Shown here: in pieces, positions 58,201 to 64,000 of the stretch
Numbering within the stretch: the stretch's first letter is position 1
Layout of the letters: every line of letters starts with the position of its first letter
Assembly (NCBI RefSeq): GCF_026163685.1
Contig: NZ_JAOXSR010000001.1
Span: forward strand, 248,001 to 312,000
Length of the DNA: 64,000 nt
Source of the DNA: Oerskovia flava
Lineage (GTDB): Bacteria > Actinomycetota > Actinomycetes > Actinomycetales > Cellulomonadaceae
Reading direction: 5' to 3'
Position numbers and translations under genes: made by a program
The notes under the pieces: generated by a model
Told to the model about the DNA's origin: nothing
Seen by the model: only the letters and a program-made list of their open reading frames with translations
Databases searched by the model: none

Positions 58201-59247
58201 ATGAGTCACGAGCACGTCGCGCCGACCCAGCCGCTGCCCCGCTCCGGCGGGCAGCAGCCGGGTCGATCGCACCAGCGGCCGCCGGACGGGCCGCCCGCCT
58301 TCCCGGACCACGCCCCGGGTCACCCCGCTGCCCACGCCCCCGCGCACTTCCCCGCGCACGGCCGGGCGGCACCGACCGGGACGTCGCCCGGTGCGGGGCC
58401 GAGCGTCGTCGCCCGGGTCGTGGCGGTGCTCACCGCGCTCGTGGCGGCCGTCGGCGTCTGGGTGCTGTGGCGGTACTTCGCCGACACGTTCGAGGGCCAG
58501 CAGCTCGAGCGGCTCGCGTTCGACGGTGCGGTCTACGGCCAGGGCCGGTTGTGGCAGCTCGCGGAGCCCGTGCTCGACGTCGTCTCCGTGACCTTCCTCG
58601 TCGCCGGCGTGGGTGCCGCGATGCTCATCGCGCTGTTGCGTCGGCGCTGGGGGCTCGCGCTCCAGGTCGCGTTCCTCGTCGTCGGCGCGAACGTCACCAC
58701 GCAGCTCGTCAAGCACAGCCTGCTGGGTCGCGAGAACCTCATCGGCGGCTGGGACTCGGGCAACACGCTCCCGAGCGGCCACACCACGGTCGCGGCGTCG
58801 GTCTCCGCCGCCCTGCTGCTCGCCGTGCCGCGACCCGCGCGACCGCTGGTCGCCGTCCTCGGCGCCGGGTACACCGCGGCGACGGGCGTCTCGACGCTCG
58901 TCGGCCAGTGGCACCGACCGAGCGACGTGGTCGCCGCGGTCCTCGTCGTGCTCGCCTGGGGAGCGATGGTGTGCGCGTTCACACCGTCGTCGGCGCTCGA
59001 CGTGGACGCGGGCAGCGCCCCGGGCTCGGCGATCGTCGGTGTGCTCCTGCTGCTGGGTGCCGCCGCCTCCGGCGCGGTCGCGGTGTGGAGCCTGCAGCGC
59101 GTCTACCCGGCGAGCTGGTCGTCCCCCGACGCGGACCAGGTCACGGCCTACCTCGGCGGGGCGGCGGGCGTCGTCGCGGTGAGCGCGGCCGCGTTCGCGC
59201 TCCTGCTGCTGCTGCGTCAGGCGACGGGTCGTGCCGCCACGCGCTGA
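58201..59247 (+). CDS. PAP2 family phosphatase (membrane)
   Basis: The product has 348 residues. A hydrophilic N-terminal tail of about 65 residues rich in His and Pro precedes six membrane helices. The PAP2 motifs are KHSLLGRENL (KxxxxxxRP-like), LPSGHTTVAASVSAAL (PSGH) and GQWHRPSDVVAAVL (SRxxxxxHxxxD-like). Members remove phosphate from phosphatidate or undecaprenyl pyrophosphate outside the membrane. An in-frame GTG at 58111 overlapping the jetC stop would add 30 residues, but they carry no family sequence. The gene is followed by topA after 198 bases. Confidence 0.87.
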   Translation: MSHEHVAPTQPLPRSGGQQPGRSHQRPPDGPPAFPDHAPGHPAAHAPAHFPAHGRAAPTGTSPGAGPSVVARVVAVLTALVAAVGVWVLWRYFADTFEGQQLERLAFDGAVYGQGRLWQLAEPVLDVVSVTFLVAGVGAAMLIALLRRRWGLALQVAFLVVGANVTTQLVKHSLLGRENLIGGWDSGNTLPSGHTTVAASVSAALLLAVPRPARPLVAVLGAGYTAATGVSTLVGQWHRPSDVVAAVLVVLAWGAMVCAFTPSSALDVDAGSAPGSAIVGVLLLLGAAASGAVAVWSLQRVYPASWSSPDADQVTAYLGGAAGVVAVSAAAFALLLLLRQATGRAATR

Positions 59248-59322
59248 CGGCGACTTCACCCATCTTCTGCACCGCCCGTCCACAGCGATAGGGTGCGCCC
59301 GGGCGCCGGTGGCGTAACGTCA

Positions 59323-59328
59323 TAGGCT
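59323..59328 (+). promoter_or_regulatory. -10 box of topA
   Basis: TAGGCT gives a start near 59335 and a leader of about 110 bases. Nothing else in this 198-base gap is recognised. AGGAAGCAGG precedes the ATG at 59446. Confidence 0.55.
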
Positions 59329-59445
59329 GCCGGGTGGTTCGAGGGCGGGCACGACGAGCGTGCCGAGCCCTGGCCCCACCACCTCGACGGAGCGGTCCGC
59401 AGGTCCGGTCGGCGCGAGCCGCCACAGCACAGGAAGCAGGTACGG

Positions 59446-62220
59446 ATGTCCCAGGGACGCAAGCTCGTGATCGTGGAGTCGCCCGCGAAGGCCCGCAAGA
59501 TCCAGGGCTATCTCGGCGACGACTACGAGGTCGAGGCGAGCGTCGGGCACATCCGGGACCTCCCGCAGCCGTCCGAGATGCCCGCGGACATGAAGAAGGG
59601 CCCGTACGGGAAGTTCGCGGTCGACGTCGACAACGGGTTCGACCCCTACTACGAGGTCTACGGCGACAAGAAGAAGAAGGTCGCCGAGCTCAAGCGGGCG
59701 CTCAAGGACGCCGACGAGCTCTACCTCGCCACCGATGAGGACCGCGAGGGCGAGGCCATCGCGTGGCACCTCATCGAGGCGCTCAAGCCCAAGGTCCCCG
59801 TCAAGCGCATGGTGTTCCACGAGATCACCCGCGAGGCGATCCTGCGGGCCTTGGAGAACACGCGCGACCTGGACGCCCACCTCGTCGACGCCCAGGAGAC
59901 GCGGCGCATCCTCGACCGTCTCTACGGCTACGAGGTCTCGCCGGTGCTGTGGCGCAAGGTCCGCCAGGGCCTGTCCGCGGGGCGCGTGCAGTCCGTCGCG
60001 ACGCGCCTCGTGGTCGAGCGCGAGCGTGAACGCATGGCGTTCGTGCCTGCCGAGTACTGGGACGTGACCGGGACCTTCGGGCTCGCCGACCGCACGGCCA
60101 CCGACGCGGGCAACGCGTTCGGCGCGCGGCTCGTCCAGCTCGACGGCGCACGCGTCGCGAGCGGTCGCGACTTCGACGACCGTGGCCGGCTCAAGCCCGG
60201 GGCCGCCCGCGACGGCGTCGCGCAGCTCGGTGAGGACGCCGCTCGTGAGGTGGTGGCAGGCCTCGAGGGCGCCGACTTCACCGTGCGCAGCCTGGAGACC
60301 AAGCCGTACACGCGCCGGCCCGCCGCGCCGTTCACGACGTCGACCCTGCAGCAGGAGGCGAGCCGCAAGCTGCGGATGTCCTCGCGGCAGACGATGCGCA
60401 CCGCGCAGTCGCTGTACGAGAACGGCTACATCACGTACATGCGGACCGACTCGCCGGCACTGTCGGCCGAGGCCGTGGACGCCGCGCGCCGCCAGGCAGC
60501 CGAGCTGTACGGCACCGAGTTCGTCCCGGACAAGGCGCGCCTGTACGCCTCGAAGAACAAGGGCGCGCAGGAGGCCCACGAGGCGATCCGTCCCGCGGGG
60601 GACTCGTTCCGGACGCCCGCGCAGGTCGCTCGCGAGCTCTCGGGCGACCAGTTCAAGCTCTACGAGCTCGTCTGGAAGCGCACCGTCGCCTCGCAGATGG
60701 CCGACGCGAAGGGCTCGACCGCGTCGGTCCGGCTCGGAGCGGCGCTGCGCACGGACGGCCGCGACGCGGTCTTCGCCGCCTCCGGCACGGTCATCACGTT
60801 CCGCGGGTTCCTCGCGGCGTACGAGGAGAGCTCGGACACCGACCGCTACGCCGAGGACTCGCTCGGTGCGGCCGGCAGCGCCGGCAAGGGCGACGAGGCC
60901 CGGCTGCCGCAGATGGCCGAGGGCGACGCGCTCACCGGCTCCGACCTGACGGCCGACGGGCACTCGACGTCCGCACCGCCGCGCTACACCGAGGCGAGCC
61001 TGGTCAAGGCCCTCGAGGAGCGCGGCATCGGGCGTCCGTCGACGTACGCGTCGACGATCTCGGTCATCCAGGACCGCGGGTACGTGCTCACCCGTGGGCA
61101 GGCGCTCGTGCCGAGCTGGCTCGCGTTCGCGGTGATCCGGCTGCTCGAGGAGCACTTCGAGCGGCTCGTCGACTACGACTTCACGGCCGCGATGGAGGCC
61201 GACCTCGACGCGATCGCCGCGGGCGACAAGGACCGGGTCGAGTGGCTGACGCGGTTCTACTTCGGCCAGGACGGCGAGAACGCCGTCGAGGGCCTGCGCC
61301 ACCTGGTGCAGGACCTCGGCGACATCGACGCCCGGGACATCAACTCGGTCCCCATCGGGGAAGGCCTGCAGCTGCGGGTCGGCCGCTACGGCCCGTACGT
61401 CGAGGACCTCACGGTCGAGGTGAAGGAGGGCGAGAACCCGCCGCGCGCCTCCGTGCCCGACGACGTCGCGCCCGACGAGCTGACCGTGGCCAAGGCGCGC
61501 GAGCTGCTCGCGGCCGGGGCGGACGACGGCCGGGTCCTCGGCACCGACCCGTCGACCGGGTACCCGATCATCGCGAAGGCCGGGCGCTACGGCCCGTACG
61601 TGACCGAGCAGCTCCCGGAGCCGGAGTTCGAGGAGGGGCTGTCGGCCGCCGCGCTCAAGCGCGCCAAGGCCGCGCTCCCCAAGCCGCGCACGGGCTCGCT
61701 GCTCAAGACGATGACGCTCGAGTCGGTCACCCTGGACGACGCCCTGCAGCTGCTCTCGCTGCCGCGCGTGGTGGGGACCGACCCCGAGTCGGGGACGGAG
61801 ATCACCGCGCAGAACGGCCGTTACGGCCCGTACCTGAAGAAGGGCACGGACTCGCGGACCCTCCCGTCGGAGGAGGCGATGTTCACGGTGACGCTCGAGG
61901 AGGCTCTCGAGCTGTACAAGCAGCCGAAGCGTGGACGCGGCGCCACCGCCGCGCCGCCGCTGCGCGAGCTGGGCGACGACCCGACGTCGGGCAAGCCGAT
62001 CGTCGTCAAGGACGGCCGCTTCGGGGCGTACGTGACCGACGGCGAGACCAACCGGACGCTGCCGCGCGACACGACCCCCGAGTCGATCACGCCCGAGCAG
62101 GCGATCGAGCTGCTCGCCGAGAAGCGCGCGCAGGGCCCCAAGAAGAAGCCCGCGCGCAAGCCGGCCGCGAAGAAGCCTGCCGCCAAGAAGCCCGCGGCCA
62201 AGAAGTCCCCCGCGAAGTAG
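59446..62220 (+). CDS. topA: DNA topoisomerase I
   Basis: The product has 924 residues, normal for actinobacterial type IA enzymes. It relaxes negative supercoils by cutting one strand. The Toprim domain opens LVIVESPAKARKIQGYL and contains the metal motif TDEDREGEAIAWHL. The active-site tyrosine is Tyr331 in GYITYMRTDSPALS. The C-terminal region has repeated modules around GRYGPYV (several copies) in place of zinc fingers, then a lysine-rich tail (KKPARKPAAKKPAAKKPAAKK). A hairpin overlaps the stop codon. Confidence 0.97.
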   Translation: MSQGRKLVIVESPAKARKIQGYLGDDYEVEASVGHIRDLPQPSEMPADMKKGPYGKFAVDVDNGFDPYYEVYGDKKKKVAELKRALKDADELYLATDEDREGEAIAWHLIEALKPKVPVKRMVFHEITREAILRALENTRDLDAHLVDAQETRRILDRLYGYEVSPVLWRKVRQGLSAGRVQSVATRLVVERERERMAFVPAEYWDVTGTFGLADRTATDAGNAFGARLVQLDGARVASGRDFDDRGRLKPGAARDGVAQLGEDAAREVVAGLEGADFTVRSLETKPYTRRPAAPFTTSTLQQEASRKLRMSSRQTMRTAQSLYENGYITYMRTDSPALSAEAVDAARRQAAELYGTEFVPDKARLYASKNKGAQEAHEAIRPAGDSFRTPAQVARELSGDQFKLYELVWKRTVASQMADAKGSTASVRLGAALRTDGRDAVFAASGTVITFRGFLAAYEESSDTDRYAEDSLGAAGSAGKGDEARLPQMAEGDALTGSDLTADGHSTSAPPRYTEASLVKALEERGIGRPSTYASTISVIQDRGYVLTRGQALVPSWLAFAVIRLLEEHFERLVDYDFTAAMEADLDAIAAGDKDRVEWLTRFYFGQDGENAVEGLRHLVQDLGDIDARDINSVPIGEGLQLRVGRYGPYVEDLTVEVKEGENPPRASVPDDVAPDELTVAKARELLAAGADDGRVLGTDPSTGYPIIAKAGRYGPYVTEQLPEPEFEEGLSAAALKRAKAALPKPRTGSLLKTMTLESVTLDDALQLLSLPRVVGTDPESGTEITAQNGRYGPYLKKGTDSRTLPSEEAMFTVTLEEALELYKQPKRGRGATAAPPLRELGDDPTSGKPIVVKDGRFGAYVTDGETNRTLPRDTTPESITPEQAIELLAEKRAQGPKKKPARKPAAKKPAAKKPAAKKSPAK

Positions 62221-62247
62221 AACCCCAGTGATCGACTGGGGTTCTAC
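62217..62247. terminator. Perfect 13-bp hairpin overlapping the topA stop
   Basis: GTAGAACCCCAGT (62217-62229) pairs with ACTGGGGTTCTAC (62235-62247) around gatcg. The first arm includes the topA stop TAG. It is followed by a second copy of the right arm. Confidence 0.8.
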
Positions 62248-62271
62248 CTCGCGAACTGGGGTTCTACCTCG
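62235..62271 (+). repeat. Direct repeat of the hairpin's right arm
   Basis: ACTGGGGTTCTACCTCG occurs at 62235-62251 and again at 62255-62271 with three bases between. The extra arm could compete for pairing with the left arm and make two alternative hairpins. Confidence 0.75.
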
Positions 62272-62289
62272 GCGGCTGCCGCGACCGGG

Positions 62290-63435
62290 TCAGTGGGCGA
62301 CGTGCTTCTCGGGCTCCGGGAGGCCGGCGTCCGCCCGGACGCGCCGGGAGTAGCTCTCGATCGAGCGCAGCGCGTCGACCAGCTCGGGCACGTGGACGTC
62401 GAACGGCATCGCGTGGATGGTCTCGCCCTCGGCCGTCGCGGACTGCGCGACGCGGGTGAGGTCGCCGACGTCGTCGGCCGTGAGCCCGATCTCGGTGAGG
62501 GTGTTCGGCAGCCCCACACGGGTGGTGAACACGATGAAGTCGTCGATCTCCTGGGTGGGTGCGCCCTCCAGCACGAGCTGGGTCAGGGAGCCGATGTTGA
62601 CCTTCTGGCCGTGGGTGAGGCCGTGGGTCTGGGGCGCGGCGGTCAGCCCGTTGTGGATGGCGTGCGCCGCGGCGAGCCCACCGGACTCGAAGCCCAGCCC
62701 GGACAGCAGGGTGTTGGCCTCGACGACCTTCTCCACGGCCGGGGTGACGATGTGCTCGCGCACCGCCGCGATCGCCGGCAGGGCGTTCTCCCAGAGGATC
62801 TTCCACGACAGCTCGGCGAGGGCGGTGCCCGTGACGAGCGGCAGGCCGCCGGCCATCGTCGTGGTGTTCGCCTGCGCGACCGCGCGGGCCTCGATCCACG
62901 TCGCGAGCGCATCGCCCACGCCGGCGACGAGGAACTTCGCCGGGGCGTTCGCCACGAGCTGGGTGTCGACGAGCACGAGGTCCGGGTTGTGGGGGAAGAA
63001 CCGGTACTCCTCGAACGCGCCGTCCTCGGTGTAGATGACGGACAGGGCCGAGCAGGGCGCGTCCGTCGAGGCGACGGTCGGGACCGAGACCCAGCGGATC
63101 CCGGCGAGGTGCCCCGCGGCCTTCACCGCGTCGATCGTCGAGCCGCCGCCGACGCCCACGATCACGTCTGCGCCGGCCTCCTCGATCTCCCGGGCGAGCC
63201 GGTCGACCTCGGCCGCGGTCGCGTAGGTCCCGAACCCCGTGCGGTGGCGGGGGAGGTCGGCGGCCTGCAGCGACTCCGCGACGGTGTCCTGCACGAGAGC
63301 CCACACCACGTCGTCGGCGACGAGCAGGGGCTTGGTCCCGATGGGGGCGACGAACTCGCCGAGCCGGGTGAGGGCGCCGCGTGCCTGGACGTAGCGCAGG
63401 GGGCTGATGAGGGTACGGACAGGGACCACGGACAC
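62290..63435 (-). CDS. gldA: Iron-containing alcohol dehydrogenase family, glycerol-dehydrogenase-like
   Basis: The product has 381 residues. The NAD-binding N-terminal part has VIVGVGGGSTIDAVK and VSVPTVASTDAPCSALSVIY. The metal site is seen as Asp in GVGDALATWIEA and His in GLAAAHAIHNGL and THGLTHGQKVNIG. This set is diagnostic for GldA-type enzymes, which oxidise glycerol to dihydroxyacetone with NAD; related members act on other polyols, so the symbol is tentative. The GTG at 63435 has a perfect GAGGAGG. It converges on topA; the hairpin lies between. Confidence 0.92.
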   Translation of the reverse strand: MSVVPVRTLISPLRYVQARGALTRLGEFVAPIGTKPLLVADDVVWALVQDTVAESLQAADLPRHRTGFGTYATAAEVDRLAREIEEAGADVIVGVGGGSTIDAVKAAGHLAGIRWVSVPTVASTDAPCSALSVIYTEDGAFEEYRFFPHNPDLVLVDTQLVANAPAKFLVAGVGDALATWIEARAVAQANTTTMAGGLPLVTGTALAELSWKILWENALPAIAAVREHIVTPAVEKVVEANTLLSGLGFESGGLAAAHAIHNGLTAAPQTHGLTHGQKVNIGSLTQLVLEGAPTQEIDDFIVFTTRVGLPNTLTEIGLTADDVGDLTRVAQSATAEGETIHAMPFDVHVPELVDALRSIESYSRRVRADAGLPEPEKHVAH

Positions 63436-63583
63436 GGGGACCTCCTCGGTGGGGCGGGAGTCGCAGGTCCGGCATGGGTGCGCCGTGCCCGGCGACACCT
63501 CGACTGTAGGCACGGCCCGTCGGGCATCGCCATCGCTGCAGGACCACCGGCGCGAGTCGGTGACGTTGGTCCCACGAGGGCGC

Positions 63584-64000
63584 TCAGTCCACGGAGACGG
63601 CGTCCAGCACCGGCAGCCGGGCCGCCCGGATCGCGGGCCAGACGCTCGCGACGAGTCCGATCACGACGGCCGCGCCGAGCACCCCCAGCACCTGTGTCCA
63701 GGGGATCGCGAGCGTGCTCAGCCCTTCGTCGGCGAGCACGCCTGGTAGCGCGGCACCGATCCCGATGCCCGTCGCGACCCCGAGCACGGTGCCGTAGACG
63801 GCCGTGAGGACGGACTCGATCGCGATGATCCCGGCGAGCTGGAGACGCCCGAGGCCGACGGCGCGCAGCAGCCCGATCTCGCGCGTGCGCTCGATGATGG
63901 ACAGCGCGAGCGTGTTGACGATCCCGAGGAGCGCGATGACGATCGACAGCGCCAGCAGGGCGTAGAGGATGACGAGCACCTGGTCGACCTGGTCGGCGAA
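63584..64000 (-). CDS. ABC transporter permease, FtsX/MacB type (C-terminal fragment)
   Basis: Only the last 138 residues are in the window; the frame is open to the right edge. Three membrane helices are visible (VILYALLALSIVIALLGIVNTL, IIAIESVLTAVYGTVLG, LGVLGAAVVIGLVASVWPAI), with the family motifs LSIIERTREIGLLRAVG and the final PAIRAARLPVLDAVSVD. FtsX/MacB permeases work with an ABC ATPase in lipoprotein release, peptide export or cell division; the rest of the gene is needed to decide. Confidence 0.93.
   Translation of the reverse strand, partial: FADQVDQVLVILYALLALSIVIALLGIVNTLALSIIERTREIGLLRAVGLGRLQLAGIIAIESVLTAVYGTVLGVATGIGIGAALPGVLADEGLSTLAIPWTQVLGVLGAAVVIGLVASVWPAIRAARLPVLDAVSVD

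Noticed and set aside
1-64000. tRNA, rRNA, CRISPR or insertion-sequence elements
   Set aside because: No cloverleaf, rRNA core sequence, regular spacer-repeat array, transposase or integrase gene was seen on either strand.

Overview
The window is chromosomal DNA of a very high-GC actinobacterium. Mycothiol synthase, leaderless genes behind TANNNT boxes, actinobacterial tad and ECF42 loci and a serine protease almost identical in its motif stretches to the Cellulomonas secreted protease family all point to Micrococcales, most likely Cellulomonadaceae, Promicromonosporaceae or a close relative. Species cannot be named from this window. No rRNA, tRNA, CRISPR array, transposase or integrase was seen. 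Functions below are read from protein motifs and gene order; nothing was searched against a database.

Layout. 0-6 kb: end of a PiT phosphate transporter, then a minus-strand cluster mshD-ppk-mutT1 (mycothiol, polyphosphate, nucleotide sanitation) and a divergent MFS exporter. 6-15 kb: acetyl-CoA synthetase with a CRP-like palindrome upstream, a YitT-family membrane protein, an Old Yellow Enzyme, an unusual pair made of a 160-residue caspase/CHAT-like protein and a 238-residue unknown protein beside a LuxR-type regulator, an ACT-domain malic enzyme and a HAD-IB phosphatase. 15-16 kb: an aldo/keto reductase missing its catalytic half, divergent from an HxlR regulator. 16-25 kb: a tad/Flp-type pilus or secretion locus (CpaE-like, TadA, TadB, TadC, then DUF4244 pilin-like, TadE, TadE-like) next to a DUF1998 helicase. 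An ECF42 sigma factor with two DGPF/YCII proteins sits on the opposite strand in the middle of it. 25-32 kb: M18 aminopeptidase, PrmC-like methyltransferase, TetR regulator, ROK repressor and a GH36 alpha-galactosidase. 32-38 kb: cstA, a cory-CC-star protein and an ArsA-type ATPase in one overlapping unit, divergent from a proton-pumping pyrophosphatase, then two related exported proteins. 38-46 kb: a class I methyltransferase, a LysR regulator, a secreted S1 protease, a VKOR disulfide-forming protein, a TetR/DUF2867 pair and a HEAT-repeat DNA alkylation repair protein.

46-58 kb looks accessory: a MazF/PemK toxin with its antitoxin, a DHA2 drug exporter, two paralogous lipoproteins around an unknown gene, a leucine-rich-repeat protein and a Wadjet/MksBEF-type SMC operon (JetA, JetB, JetC) that lacks the JetD nuclease gene. 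The window ends in core genes: a PAP2 phosphatase, topoisomerase I, a glycerol-dehydrogenase-like enzyme and the C-terminus of an ABC permease.

Regulation visible in the sequence includes TetR-type palindromes at two loci, paired inverted repeats between the ROK repressor and its galactosidase, an ECF42-style promoter in front of the DGPF-sigma operon, a PHO-box-like repeat before ppk, several near-perfect GC hairpins between genes, and -10 boxes lying 5-10 bases before start codons at eight genes. The most interesting candidates are the JetABC operon without JetD, the caspase-like protein with its 238-residue partner, and the TadE-like gene with no stop codon.
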